In this document: in pieces, positions 17,328 through 26,064 of the stretch | Numbering within the stretch: position 1 is the stretch's first letter | How the letters are laid out: the number at the start of each line of letters is the position of its first letter | Origin: Halorarius litoreus | Lineage (GTDB): Archaea > Halobacteriota > Halobacteria > Halobacteriales > Haloarculaceae | NCBI RefSeq assembly: GCF_024362405.1 | Contig: NZ_CP101454.1 | Location: 1,116,001-1,180,000 of the forward strand | Direction: 5' to 3' | DNA length: 64,000 nt | Notes under the pieces: generated by a model | Told to the model about the DNA's origin: nothing | Database searches by the model: none | What the model saw: the letters and a program-made list of their open reading frames with translations, nothing else | Program-made: the position numbers and the translations under genes

Positions 17328-17548
17328 TGCCCACCCTTCCCCCCGGGACCACTTTACTGGACCGCCCGCTCGGTCGTGTCGCACTCGCGGGTGGCCACGA
17401 GGTACACGGGCGCAACGGGTTCACAGAGAAGTGACGGCTCAGGAGAAGTCCATCGTCACACGGGGCTCGGAGGGGGTAACTGTCATCATCGCCGTCGTCA
17501 GACGCAACGGGCGTCGGGCGCAAAAACCCGTCCCTCCGCGTCTGCGAG

Positions 17549-18847
17549 TCACGATTGCCACTCCGCGAGCGCCGCGTGTTCGTCGGCGACCGAGCCGACA
17601 GCGTCGGGGTCGAGCGTCCCGGCGTCGGTCACGAGGGCGTCGACCAGCGCGGGGGGCGTCCGGTCGAACGTGGGGTTGACGACCCGGAGGTCGGCGTCGC
17701 CGTCGTACAACTCCGCGGGGTCACGGGGTTCGAGGTCGGCGGTCGTCGTCCCGGCGGGAGCGATCTTCGCCCGGGCACAGACGGCCAGCACAGCACAGTC
17801 CTCGTGGGCGGCGACGGTCGCGGCGGTCCGCGTCCCGACCTTGTTGACGACCGCGCCGTACGGGAGGACACTGTCGACCCCGACCAGCAGCGCGTCGACG
17901 TGCTCGGTCGAGAGCAGGTGCGCGACCGTCGCATCGGGGGCGACCGTCACCGCCCCGTCGAGGTCGGCCGCGAGCGACGCGGCAACGTCGACGCCCTCCC
18001 CGCCGGGTCGGGATTCGAGGACGAACACGGCGTCGGGGTCGGCACGGCGGAGCGTCTCGGTCACCGTGCCCGACCGGGAGAGCGTGAGGATGCGCATACC
18101 TTGCAGTCGGTCCGCGGCGGCAGCAGCCGCGGCCGCGTCGGCGCTGGCCGCTCGTTCGATGGTCTCGATAGCCGCCCGGACCACGCCCTCGGGCGTCCGG
18201 GCGTCGGCGTCCGTCATCGCACGGTTGACGCGGTTCACGACCGCGTGCATGGCCGGGCGGGCCGTACAGAGGTCGCGGGCTACCTCGGCGACCCTGTCCC
18301 AGTCGGCCGCGAGCGCGGCCTCGTCGCGCAGCACCTCCAGCGCCCGCACCGAGAGCGTCGCCGAGCCGTGGGTCGTGTCCGCCGCCACGTCCTCGATTCG
18401 TGGCCGGACGCGGTCGTAGGAGGTCCACAGTTCGGGGACGGTGTCGCGCTCCCGGATGGCCGTCGCCGGGACCCACTCGTACTCGGTCGTCTCCTCGTTC
18501 GGCGTCACCTCGCGCGAGTCGCAGTCGAACAGGTAGGGGTGGACGCGCCACCGGGTACCCCGTTCGGCGTCTTCGACCTCGAACGGCTCGCCGCGCCGGA
18601 CGAGCGTGACGTGCTCGTCGAGGCCCGTCTCCTCGCGTATCTCCTCGCGGACGAGCGCGTCCGGGTCTGGCTCGCGGCTCCGCCGCTCACCGTTCCGAGA
18701 CGCTCTCTCCGGTCGCGTCTCGCGCTCGGCGTGGCCCGCGACCCCACCCCACTGGCCAGGGTACGAGCCGACGGCGTCGGAGCGCCGCAGCAGTAACACC
18801 TCGCCACGGTTGCGGAGGAACGCGGTGACGACGGCGACCGTCTCCAT
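17549..18847 (-). CDS. NUDIX domain fused to eIF2B/MTR-1-P isomerase-like domain
   Basis: A 432-aa fusion with start at METVAVVTAFLRN (18847). Residues 1-165: NUDIX fold; the Nudix box is split, with GHAERE and REEIREETGL separated by an Arg/Glu-rich insert of about 20 residues. Residues about 170-432: eIF2B-related Rossmann domain, with VNRVNRAM, VFVLESRPGGEG, GVDSVLPYGAVVNKVGTR and NPTFDRTPPALV. eIF2B-like archaeal proteins include ribose-1,5-bisphosphate and MTR-1-P isomerases. A sugar-phosphate or nucleotide salvage role is inferred. Divergent from the phosphoesterase gene, 57 bp apart. Confidence 0.9.
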   Translation of the reverse strand: METVAVVTAFLRNRGEVLLLRRSDAVGSYPGQWGGVAGHAERETRPERASRNGERRSREPDPDALVREEIREETGLDEHVTLVRRGEPFEVEDAERGTRWRVHPYLFDCDSREVTPNEETTEYEWVPATAIRERDTVPELWTSYDRVRPRIEDVAADTTHGSATLSVRALEVLRDEAALAADWDRVAEVARDLCTARPAMHAVVNRVNRAMTDADARTPEGVVRAAIETIERAASADAAAAAAAADRLQGMRILTLSRSGTVTETLRRADPDAVFVLESRPGGEGVDVAASLAADLDGAVTVAPDATVAHLLSTEHVDALLVGVDSVLPYGAVVNKVGTRTAATVAAHEDCAVLAVCARAKIAPAGTTTADLEPRDPAELYDGDADLRVVNPTFDRTPPALVDALVTDAGTLDPDAVGSVADEHAALAEWQS

Positions 18848-18904
18848 ACCCGAGGTGGGTCGGCGAGCGCGGAAGCTTTTGGGGTCGGAACTCCATCGAC
18901 GGAT

Positions 18905-19399
18905 ATGCGCATCGCCGTCATCAGCGACACCCACATCCCCTCACGGGCGGACGCCATCCCCAGGTGGGTGGTCGAGGAGGTCGAAGCGAGCGACCACACC
19001 ATCCACGCGGGCGACTTCGACTCCCCGGACGCCTACGACACGGTCGTCGACATCGCGCCCGAACTCACCGCCGTCATCGGCAACATCGACCCGGCGAGCA
19101 TCGACCTCCCCGAGGTCGCCACCCTCGATGTCGAGGGCGTCCGGTTCGTCGTCACCCACGGTACCGGCGACCTCGCGGGCTACGACGAGCGCGTCGCGGG
19201 CATCGTCGACGAGCACGCGGGCGACGGGCGCACCATCGGCGTCTCCGGGCACACCCACCAGCGCCGCGACGAGGAGATCGGGGGCTACCGACTGCTCAAT
19301 CCCGGGAGCGCGACGGGCGCAGACCCCGCACCGGAGGTCTCGATGTTCGTCGTCGACGTGTCGGACGGAGAAGTAGACGTGACCGCGCTGACCGGCTGA
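18905..19399 (+). CDS. Metallophosphoesterase, YfcE/MJ0936-like
   Basis: A 164-aa calcineurin-like phosphoesterase. Metal ligands: D8 and H10 in ISDTHIPSR, D37 in HAGDFDS, N and H blocks VIGNID, THGTGD and GHTHQRRD. All five blocks are present in order and spacing. Small archaeal members hydrolyse phosphodiesters in vitro; natural substrate unknown. Stop codon abuts the stop of the convergent DoxX gene (19400). Confidence 0.93.
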   Translation: MRIAVISDTHIPSRADAIPRWVVEEVEASDHTIHAGDFDSPDAYDTVVDIAPELTAVIGNIDPASIDLPEVATLDVEGVRFVVTHGTGDLAGYDERVAGIVDEHAGDGRTIGVSGHTHQRRDEEIGGYRLLNPGSATGADPAPEVSMFVVDVSDGEVDVTALTG

Positions 19400-19978
19400 T
19401 TACCCGAGGAGGAGCCGGAGCCAGCGGTTGTTCTGCACGACGCTGAGCTTCTCGAGGTAGGCGTCGACGCCGAGGATGCGGCCCGCGCCGGCCGCGCCGA
19501 GGCCGAACAGGAGGGCGGCGTAGACCATGTGGTCGTCGATGACCCAGCCGTGTTCGAGCGGGAGCCCCGCGAGCAGTCCACCCTGGAGCGCCGCCGCCCA
19601 GTAGAACAGCATCATGACGGCCCCCCAGAACGCATTGAACCGGACCGCGGCCCCGATGATGAGTCCGAGGCCCGTCAGCGTCAGTCCCCACATGTTCAGC
19701 ATGTCGATGAGGGGACTGCCCGCCATGCTCGCGAACACGCTGGCGAACGGGTTGCCAGGCGGAATCGCGTTCGCGAGGTAGCCCGCAGCCGTCCAGTCGT
19801 TGCTCGGGTCCGCGTCGAGGTACGTGATGAGCTTGGTGAGCCCGCCCTGCAGGAGGACCCAGCCCATCACCACGCGCATCGAGACCAGCGCGTAACCGAC
19901 CCAGTGTTCCGAGTAGTCGAACTGGACCTCGCGACCGAGGATTTCGGTCTGTAACGTCTGCCGTGTTGCGGACGACAT
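19400..19978 (-). CDS. DoxX/DoxD-family membrane protein
   Basis: A 192-aa protein with four membrane helices. Start placed at MSSATRQTLQTE (19978), because the alternative ATG at 20005 lies inside the TATA box at 20005-20013. Seen: LVSMRVVMGWVLLQGGLTKL, the DoxX core, and WGAVMMLFYWAA. Known relatives are thiosulfate:quinone oxidoreductase subunits or membrane redox partners; most haloarchaeal members are uncharacterised. Not near sulfur or terminal oxidase genes here. Confidence 0.88.
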   Translation of the reverse strand: MSSATRQTLQTEILGREVQFDYSEHWVGYALVSMRVVMGWVLLQGGLTKLITYLDADPSNDWTAAGYLANAIPPGNPFASVFASMAGSPLIDMLNMWGLTLTGLGLIIGAAVRFNAFWGAVMMLFYWAAALQGGLLAGLPLEHGWVIDDHMVYAALLFGLGAAGAGRILGVDAYLEKLSVVQNNRWLRLLLG

Positions 19979-20004
19979 GTCAGCGAATGGTTTCGTATCA
20001 TGCA

Positions 20005-20013
20005 TAAATATAC
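20005..20013 (-). promoter_or_regulatory. TATA box of the DoxX gene
   Basis: TATATTTAT on the minus strand, 27-35 nt before the ATG at 19978. It decides that start over the ATG at 20005. Confidence 0.7.
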
Positions 20014-20082
20014 CGGCGGAATTTGTGGGAAGAGAGCGCGCCGGTTGGGAGGCTGGCGGGCGTTAGTCGTCGAACGGACGGA

Positions 20083-20088
20083 TTTATC
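20083..20088 (+). promoter_or_regulatory. TATA box of the PUA-domain gene
   Basis: TTTATC 25-30 nt before the ATG at 20113, predicting a leaderless mRNA. Confidence 0.6.
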
Positions 20089-20112
20089 CGCGAACCCCAC
20101 CGACAGACGGGT

Positions 20113-20592
20113 ATGGAAGTGAAGTCGCGACACCACCTCCGCGGTGACGAGATCGACGGCATCGTCGACGGCATCGAGGCCACGCTCGGCGTCACCGTCG
20201 AGGGTGACAGCTTCGAGGACGTGGAGCTCGCGGATTCCGACCGGCGCATCGTCCTCGTCGACGGCGAGCCGTACGTGGCGTTCTTCGACGGCGAGCCGTT
20301 CCTCACCGTCAACGGTGCCCAGGAGTTCCCCCCTGTGAAGAACGTCGTCACGGTCGACGCCGGCGCCATCTCGTTCGTCTCCGACGGCGCGGACGTGATG
20401 CGCCCGGGCATCGTCGAGGCCGACGACTCCATCCAGGACGGCGACCTCGTCGCCATCGCCGAGGAGACCCACGGGAAGGTGCTGGCAGTCGGGCGCGCGC
20501 TGACCGACGGTGCGGACATGGTCGGTGACAACGGAAAGGTCGTGAAGTCGCTGCACCACGTCGGCGACGACCTGTTCGAGTTCTCGGTGTAG
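20113..20592 (+). CDS. PUA-domain RNA-binding protein
   Basis: A 159-aa protein starting MEVKSRHHLRGDEID. The N-terminal half is an archaeal pre-PUA domain; the C-terminal half (from about residue 76, VVTVDAGAISFVSDGADVMRPGI) is a PUA fold with the VDAGA and ADVMRPGI signature also found in the MCT-1/Tma20 and archaeosine transglycosylase families. Likely binds structured RNA, perhaps on the ribosome. Good match in length to the archaeal stand-alone family. Monocistronic with its own TATA box. Confidence 0.88.
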   Translation: MEVKSRHHLRGDEIDGIVDGIEATLGVTVEGDSFEDVELADSDRRIVLVDGEPYVAFFDGEPFLTVNGAQEFPPVKNVVTVDAGAISFVSDGADVMRPGIVEADDSIQDGDLVAIAEETHGKVLAVGRALTDGADMVGDNGKVVKSLHHVGDDLFEFSV

Positions 20593-20719
20593 GGTCGGCC
20601 ATCCGAGCGCCGCCGACACCGTCGCTCGGCTCGACCAGGTCGAGCGTACGCCGCCGATGGCACCACAGCCCGTCGAGCGGCTGCTCATACTAACCCGGGG
20701 ACGGCGACTGGATAGCGCC

Positions 20720-20973
20720 ATGCCACTCTACATGGACGTCCACCGGGGGCTCGACGCCGACGCGAAGGCCGTCCCTGAAGCCCACCGAAAGGACCTCGAG
20801 GGCAGGGAACGTACGACGTCGACTACAAACGGTACTGGGTCGACGACCACGACGGTGCCGTCTTCTGCCTGTTCGAGGCACCGACCAAGGAGGCCGGCGA
20901 GAAGGTCCACCGCGAGGCACACGGCCCGGTCGCCGACGGAACCTACGACGTGACCGAAGGCGAGGAGCCCGGT
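20720..20973 (+). pseudogene. Frameshifted DUF4242 (nickel-binding-like) gene
   Basis: Starts MPLYMDVHRGLDADAKAV and reads to KDLEG near 20805, then the frame is lost. One base further on, a second frame continues QGTYDVDYKRYWVDDHDG, FCLFEAPTKEAGEKVHREA and GTYDVTEGEE, which is the remainder of the same small ferredoxin-like DUF4242 fold. Adding one base near 20800-20806 restores the protein. The second frame also lacks a nearby stop and runs into the antisense of the next gene, so the 3' end is damaged too. A genuine pseudogene is more likely than one sequencing error. Confidence 0.7.
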
Positions 20974-20982
20974 CGCCTCCCG

Positions 20983-21339
20983 CTACGGCCCCTCCGTGCC
21001 GTCGCGTTCGAGCAGAAACACGACCGTACTGGTGACGAGCGCCAGCCCCGCGACGGTTCCGGCGACAGTGAACCGCCCGACGCTGACGAGCGCCAGCGCC
21101 ACCGCCCCGAACAGCAGGAGTTCGAGTCCGAGTCGGGGCAGCCCCGGCAACCGGTAGGGCGCCTTCGGCGCGACGAACGTCCCCCACACCCCAGCGGCGA
21201 ACAGCGGGGCGGCGAGCCCCAGCGCGATCTGTGCGGGGGGGCTCGTTCCCGTCTGGACGCCCCAGAAGCCGAGTCCCACGAGCGCCGCGAGTTCGAGCAG
21301 GAATCGGACGCCGTAGACCACACCCTGGAGTACGCGCAT
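20983..21339 (-). CDS. YrdB/DUF2568-like membrane protein
   Basis: A 118-aa protein, start at MRVLQGVVYGVRFLLEL (21339). Four hydrophobic helices, with the family motif FLLELAALVGLGFWG and FVAPKAPYRLP between helices 2 and 3. Function of YrdB proteins is unknown. It runs convergently into the broken DUF4242 gene. Confidence 0.8.
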   Translation of the reverse strand: MRVLQGVVYGVRFLLELAALVGLGFWGVQTGTSPPAQIALGLAAPLFAAGVWGTFVAPKAPYRLPGLPRLGLELLLFGAVALALVSVGRFTVAGTVAGLALVTSTVVFLLERDGTEGP

Positions 21340-21378
21340 GAGACAGCGAAGGCTCCCCCCGCGCAAAAAGTCGCCTGC

Positions 21379-22608
21379 TCAGGCCGTGAGGTCGTCTGCA
21401 GAGCTGACGCCGACCGCCGTGGCCGCGTCGAGCAGGCCCGCCCCCTGTTCGTCGGCCGAGCGCCCGATATCCTCGGCCGTCCGGGTGAGCGTCTCCCAGG
21501 CGGCCGCGTTGGACACGCCATCATCAGCCATCAGCAACGCCGCAGCCCCCGAGACGTGCGGGCAGGCCATCGACGTTCCGGAGATGGTGCTGTAGCCACC
21601 GCCGTACCACGTCGACTCGATGCCGACGCCCGGCGCAGCGAGGTCGACCTGCGGCCCGACGTTCGAGAACGACGCGATGCCGTCGGTGCTGGTCGTCGCG
21701 CTCACCGCCAGCACCGAGTCGTACGCGGCCGGGTACGACACCGAGCCACCGTAGTCGTTGCCGGCGGCGGCGACGAGCAGGACCCCCGCGGCCGCCGCGT
21801 TGGCACAGACGATACCCAGCGTCTCGGAGTAGCCGCCGCCGAGGCTCATCGAGGCCACGTCGTACCCCCGCGAGGCGACCCACTCGATGCCCGCCGCCAC
21901 GTCCGAGTACCTCCCCGAGCCGTTGTTGTCGAGCACCTTCACCGCGTGGAGCGTCGCTTCGGGCGCGATCCCGACGACGCCACGGTCGTTCGAGATGGCC
22001 GCAACCGTCCCGGCACAGTGCGTGCCGTGGCCGTCGTCGTCGTCCCAGCTCGTCTTGCAGTCCTTCGGCCCGCCGCGGCACCCGACGAACGAGACGCCGT
22101 CGCCGAGGTTCTTCCGCAGGTCCGGATGGTCGCTGTCGATGCCGGTGTCGATGATGGCCACGTGGGCACCCTTCCCCATGAAGCCGCCAGCGTGGGCGGC
22201 CTCGGCGTCGACGCGGTCGACACCCCACGGGAGCGTCTGGTTGGAGCCACCGCCACCACCCGTCGAGTCGTCGTTGTTCGGTGCGTGGCCCCCCTTCCCG
22301 TGATGAATCGCGTACACGGGGCCGTCCTCCTCGACGTAGCGCACGTCGCGACGGCGTTCGAGCGCCGCGACCGCCGTCGGCGAGAACAGCCCCGCGACCG
22401 CCCGCCGACCCCCACCGAGCGGGATCTCGTGGCGCACGCTCACCGCCCGGCTACGGGCAGCCCGGACGCCGCGGTCCCCCTCGACCGCGACGATGTACCG
22501 CTGGGCCCGCGCGTTGGCCCCCGCACTCCCCACCAGTCCGAGTCCGACCGCCGTCCCCGCGACCCCTCGTAGCACTCCCCGTCGGGTAAGCGAACCTTGC
22601 TGCAACAT
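21379..22608 (-). CDS. Tat-exported subtilisin-like serine protease 1
   Basis: A 409-aa S8 protease. Residues 1-35: Tat signal with TRRGVLRG and a hydrophobic stretch to AGANARA. About 36-95: inhibitor-I9-like propeptide ending RRDVRYVEEDGPVYA. Catalytic triad: Asp in AIIDTGIDSDHPDL, His in GHGTHCAGTVAA, Ser in SGTSMACPHVSGA. No C-terminal extension of the halolysin type. A Gly-rich linker (TGGGGGSNQT) joins propeptide and catalytic domain. Adjacent to a second, related protease with the same orientation, indicating tandem duplication. Extracellular protein degradation for amino acid supply is likely. Confidence 0.95.
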   Translation of the reverse strand: MLQQGSLTRRGVLRGVAGTAVGLGLVGSAGANARAQRYIVAVEGDRGVRAARSRAVSVRHEIPLGGGRRAVAGLFSPTAVAALERRRDVRYVEEDGPVYAIHHGKGGHAPNNDDSTGGGGGSNQTLPWGVDRVDAEAAHAGGFMGKGAHVAIIDTGIDSDHPDLRKNLGDGVSFVGCRGGPKDCKTSWDDDDGHGTHCAGTVAAISNDRGVVGIAPEATLHAVKVLDNNGSGRYSDVAAGIEWVASRGYDVASMSLGGGYSETLGIVCANAAAAGVLLVAAAGNDYGGSVSYPAAYDSVLAVSATTSTDGIASFSNVGPQVDLAAPGVGIESTWYGGGYSTISGTSMACPHVSGAAALLMADDGVSNAAAWETLTRTAEDIGRSADEQGAGLLDAATAVGVSSADDLTA

Positions 22609-22693
22609 AACGTATGACTTACGACGCTAACCGATATGAACCTATCTGAAAACGGTCTTCAGAACCGCTGAAAACGTAGTTTTCGAGGTTTTC

Positions 22694-23854
22694 TTAGTTG
22701 TCCGAGGAGCCGAGACCGAGCGCCGCCGCCGTGTCGAGCAGGCCCGCGCCCGACTCGTTGCTGGCAAGGCCGATGTCCTCGGCCGTCGACGTGAGCTGCG
22801 AACGCGCCTCGGTGTTCGTGTAGCCGTTGGCCATCAGCTGGCCACCCACCCCGGCGACGTGCGGGGTCGCCATCGACGTGCCCGAGAACGTGTCGTACCC
22901 ACCCGGAACCGTCGAGTAGATGTCGGTGCCGGGCGCGGCGATCTCGACCTCCGGGCCCGTCGAGGAGAAGCCCGACAGCGAGTCGTCGCTCGCGGTCGAC
23001 GAGACGGCGACACACTCGTCGTACGCCGCGGGGTAGCCCACACAATCGGTACACGGTCCGTCGTTGCCGGCGGCCGCCACGAGCAGCACGCCGTTGGTGT
23101 ACGCGTACGTGCAGGCGTCCTTCAGCGTCTGGCCGCCCGAGGAGGCTCCGAGGCTGAGGCTGCCGACGTCCCAGCCCTGGTCAGCGACGTACTCGATGCC
23201 AGCGGCGACGTCCGAGAGCGAACCGGAGCCACGCTTGTCCAGCACCTTCACCGCGTGGAGCGTCGCCTCGGTGGAGACGCCCACGACGCCCTGCGTGTTG
23301 TCGTCGGCGTCGGCGATACCGGCACAGTGCGTGCCGTGCTCGTTGTCGTCGTCCCAGTCGTACCGGCAGTCCTTCGGGCTACCCTTACAGCGCGTGAACG
23401 CTCGGCCGGACCCGATGTTCGCCTGCAGGTCGGGGTGATCGCTGTCGATGCCGGTGTCGATGATGGCGACGTCGGCGCCCGCGCCCGTTTCACCGTTGGC
23501 GTGTGCGACCTCGCTGTCCGTGCGGTCGATGCCCCACGGTTGCGTCTGGGCGATGGCGTACATCGTGATGTCCTCCTCGACGTAGCGCACGTCCGAGCGC
23601 TGGCGGAGCTGTTCGACCGCCTTGTCGGAGAATCGGCCGGCGACCGCCTGCCCGAGGTCGTCGAAATCGAGCGTACGGCGGACGGACTCGGCGCGGTCCT
23701 TCGCCGCGCGCACACCGGACCGTGAACTGGTGCCGACGATGCGCTGTGGCGCGCGCCCCGCGGCCGCCGCCGACCCCGTCGCGAGTATCGCCCCGGTGCC
23801 TGCTGCGCCGGTCTGTTTCAGTACGTCCCTTCGTGACACGCGGACATCCGACAT
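22694..23854 (-). CDS. Tat-exported subtilisin-like serine protease 2
   Basis: A 386-aa S8 protease, paralogue of the gene at 21379. Residues 1-32: Tat signal with SRRDVLKQ. Propeptide ends RSDVRYVEEDITMYA. Triad: Asp in IIDTGIDSDHPDLQ, His in EHGTHCAGIADA, Ser in SGTSMATPHVAG. Both paralogues share the insertion around GSPKDC/GGPKDC with paired Cys residues near the first active-site blocks, probably a disulfide. This one lacks the Gly linker. Intergenic distance 85 bp, AT-rich, so each probably has its own promoter. Confidence 0.95.
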   Translation of the reverse strand: MSDVRVSRRDVLKQTGAAGTGAILATGSAAAAGRAPQRIVGTSSRSGVRAAKDRAESVRRTLDFDDLGQAVAGRFSDKAVEQLRQRSDVRYVEEDITMYAIAQTQPWGIDRTDSEVAHANGETGAGADVAIIDTGIDSDHPDLQANIGSGRAFTRCKGSPKDCRYDWDDDNEHGTHCAGIADADDNTQGVVGVSTEATLHAVKVLDKRGSGSLSDVAAGIEYVADQGWDVGSLSLGASSGGQTLKDACTYAYTNGVLLVAAAGNDGPCTDCVGYPAAYDECVAVSSTASDDSLSGFSSTGPEVEIAAPGTDIYSTVPGGYDTFSGTSMATPHVAGVGGQLMANGYTNTEARSQLTSTAEDIGLASNESGAGLLDTAAALGLGSSDN

Positions 23855-24017
23855 GATGTTCTCTGCATTGTCAGAAGTGGAAAATAAATCCTTTGATACA
23901 CGAATACAACGCAGAGATTATTCGAACGACCGCTGAAATGAGGCTCGACGGGCGCCGACGGTTCCGGCAACTGCGTCTGACGTAAGAGTTTTGCCGCGTG
24001 GCGTCGGTTTCGTGGCT

Positions 24018-24371
24018 ATGGGCCTGATGAGCAAACTGCTCGGGGGAGGGCAGCGCAGCACCGGCGACTACCTCGAACTCGACATCGACGACTTCGATGC
24101 GGCGCCCTCCGGCATCGACATGGAGATCCGCATCGCGACGATCTCCGACAAACAGGACGTGATTCCCATCAAGGACGCCGTCTACGACGGCGACATCGTC
24201 ATCGCGGACATCACCCGCCACACGACGACCGACCGCACGATGGAGCACATCAGCGACGAGCTGAAGCAGGTCGCCCGCGAAGTGGGCGGCGACATCGTCC
24301 AGAAGGACGACGACCAACTCATCATCGCGCCGAGCGGCGTGAGCATCTCCCGCGAGAAACTCGAGAAGTAA
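24018..24371 (+). CDS. sepF: SepF, archaeal FtsZ membrane anchor
   Basis: A 117-aa protein. N-terminus MGLMSKLLGG forms a short amphipathic membrane-targeting helix; the rest is the SepF core with LELDIDDFD, IPIKDAVYDGDIVIADI and a C-terminal DDQLIIAPSGVSISREKL. In haloarchaea SepF tethers FtsZ to the membrane at the division site and is essential. The ATG at 24018 is preferred to the frame start at 23991, which would hide the membrane helix. No other division gene nearby. Confidence 0.95.
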   Translation: MGLMSKLLGGGQRSTGDYLELDIDDFDAAPSGIDMEIRIATISDKQDVIPIKDAVYDGDIVIADITRHTTTDRTMEHISDELKQVAREVGGDIVQKDDDQLIIAPSGVSISREKLEK

Positions 24372-24384
24372 CGCAGCCGCAGTT

Positions 24385-25944
24385 TTACGCCGACTCGACC
24401 GTCAGCGTCAGCGACGAGGCAGCCGAATCCACCTGCACGCCCGCCGCCTGCCGGGCGCTCGTGAACCCGGCGTCCGTCGTCGCGAGCGTCAGCCGAAGCG
24501 TGTCACCCGACTCGAAGTGCCGCTGGAACGCCACCAGGTCGAGCGACAGCGTCTGCGGCGTGCCGGGCGTCCCCTCGATGGCGACGGGGATGGCCTGGTT
24601 GTTGATGAGCGTGGCCTCGCCGTCCCGAACCCGCTTCACCTTCGCGAACAGGAACGCCCGCTGGCCGAGCGGCGTCACCGTCGCCTCGAGTGTGGGCGTC
24701 CCGACCACGTTCCCCGTCACGTCGAAGTCGAAGTTCGCCGCCGTCGCGCCCGTGGCAGCGTCGCCGTTCTGTGGGGAGATCTGTGAGGCAGAGGTGGGCG
24801 CGACGGAGTTCGCGAGGGTCGCGTCGCTGCCGCCGTCGGCGAGCGAGAGCGTCACCTCGTCGGCGGACGCCGGCGGGAACGCGTCGGCGGAGACGAACAC
24901 GTTCTCGTCGTCGTCCCAGTAGGTGACGGGCGCGAGCGACGACTCGCCCTCCCCACGGAGATGTTCGTCGAACCACTCCAGCGCCTTCCCCTCGAGGTAC
25001 GCGACCTGCTCCGGTGGCTCGGCCGTCTCGGTGACCGTGTGGCCGCCGTCGAAGAACACGAGTTTGGCTTCGGTGCCGTTCGCGCGGAGGCCGTCGACGA
25101 TGCGCTGGCCCTCGTTCGGGACGAACAGCGTGTCGGGCCACCCCTGGACCACCATCGCGGGGGCGTCGATGCGGTCGAGTTTGACCGCGGGCGAGCGCAC
25201 CTTCAGGAACGACGCGCCCTCTCGCGGGAGTTCGTTGCGCGCGAGCGTCTTGGCGTAGATTTCGTGTAGTCGCGGGGAGACGCCGCGCTGCAGGTCGCCC
25301 TCGTCGGGCTGGCCGTCGCCGGACTGGAAACCGCGGGCCGAGGCGACGCCCGAGCCGTACAGCAGCGACACCCACCCGAGTTTCGGGACGCCGTTGGGCG
25401 CCAGCGAGTAGGTGAGGTCGTGCCACGGGACGATGGGGATGAGCGCCTCGATTCGGTCGTCGGCCGCCGCGGCGTTCAGCTGGATGCCCCCACCGTAGGA
25501 CGCACCGATCATCCCGACGCGGGGGTCGCCGCCGGGCGTCTTCACGCGCGGATGCTCGGCCACCCAGTCGATGAGCGCGCTGACGTCGTTGACCTCCTTC
25601 GGGCCGGAGAGGCCGACCTCCCCGTCCGACTCACCGAAGCCGCGCTGGTCCCACGTCAGCGCGACGTAGCCGTGTTCGGCCGCAAGCCGGGCGTAGCCCG
25701 CGACGCTCCCGCGGTCGCCGCCCCACCCGTGCGTCGAGAGGACGACGTGGTGCCGGTTGGCGCCTCGTCCCTTCCCCTCGTTCGTGGGCGGGAGGAACAG
25801 TGTCGCGGCGATCGCAGTGCCGTCGAACGACTCGATACGGAGGTCTTCGGTGGTGACGTCGCCCGACGCCCCGGCGCTCGCGCCGATGAGCGACGGAACC
25901 GTGGCGGTCGCAGCGGTGGCTCGGATGAACGTTCGCCTGTCCAT
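24385..25944 (-). CDS. Tat-exported CocE/NonD-type alpha/beta hydrolase (S15-like)
   Basis: A 519-aa protein. Tat signal MDRRTFIRATAATATVPSL at the N-terminus; the upstream in-frame codon is TTG and is not used. Peptidase-S15-like alpha/beta fold: LSTHGWGGDRGSV, nucleophile elbow GASYGGG, DAPAMVVQGWPDTLF, and His in FDGGHTVTET. The C-terminal about 200 residues (from TYWDDDENVF) form the beta-sandwich jelly-roll seen in X-Pro dipeptidyl peptidase and cocaine esterase. Secreted acyl- or peptide hydrolase; substrate unknown. Convergent with sepF, 13 bp apart. Confidence 0.9.
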   Translation of the reverse strand: MDRRTFIRATAATATVPSLIGASAGASGDVTTEDLRIESFDGTAIAATLFLPPTNEGKGRGANRHHVVLSTHGWGGDRGSVAGYARLAAEHGYVALTWDQRGFGESDGEVGLSGPKEVNDVSALIDWVAEHPRVKTPGGDPRVGMIGASYGGGIQLNAAAADDRIEALIPIVPWHDLTYSLAPNGVPKLGWVSLLYGSGVASARGFQSGDGQPDEGDLQRGVSPRLHEIYAKTLARNELPREGASFLKVRSPAVKLDRIDAPAMVVQGWPDTLFVPNEGQRIVDGLRANGTEAKLVFFDGGHTVTETAEPPEQVAYLEGKALEWFDEHLRGEGESSLAPVTYWDDDENVFVSADAFPPASADEVTLSLADGGSDATLANSVAPTSASQISPQNGDAATGATAANFDFDVTGNVVGTPTLEATVTPLGQRAFLFAKVKRVRDGEATLINNQAIPVAIEGTPGTPQTLSLDLVAFQRHFESGDTLRLTLATTDAGFTSARQAAGVQVDSAASSLTLTVESA

Positions 25945-26064
25945 ACCCAACCAGTTGTGAGTTTTCGGATAGGTGTGTCGCCGACTATACGCCGGGGTTT
26001 ATTGCCGCGAGCACGGCCGCCGGTTTCGCGCCGCTTAACCGGCGTGAGGGCGTCGAATCCGACA

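Noticed and set aside
20950..22572. 540-codon open frame on the plus strand opposite the first subtilase
   Set aside because: It is the antisense of a clear protease gene in GC-rich DNA, has a basic Arg-rich composition, and no motif.
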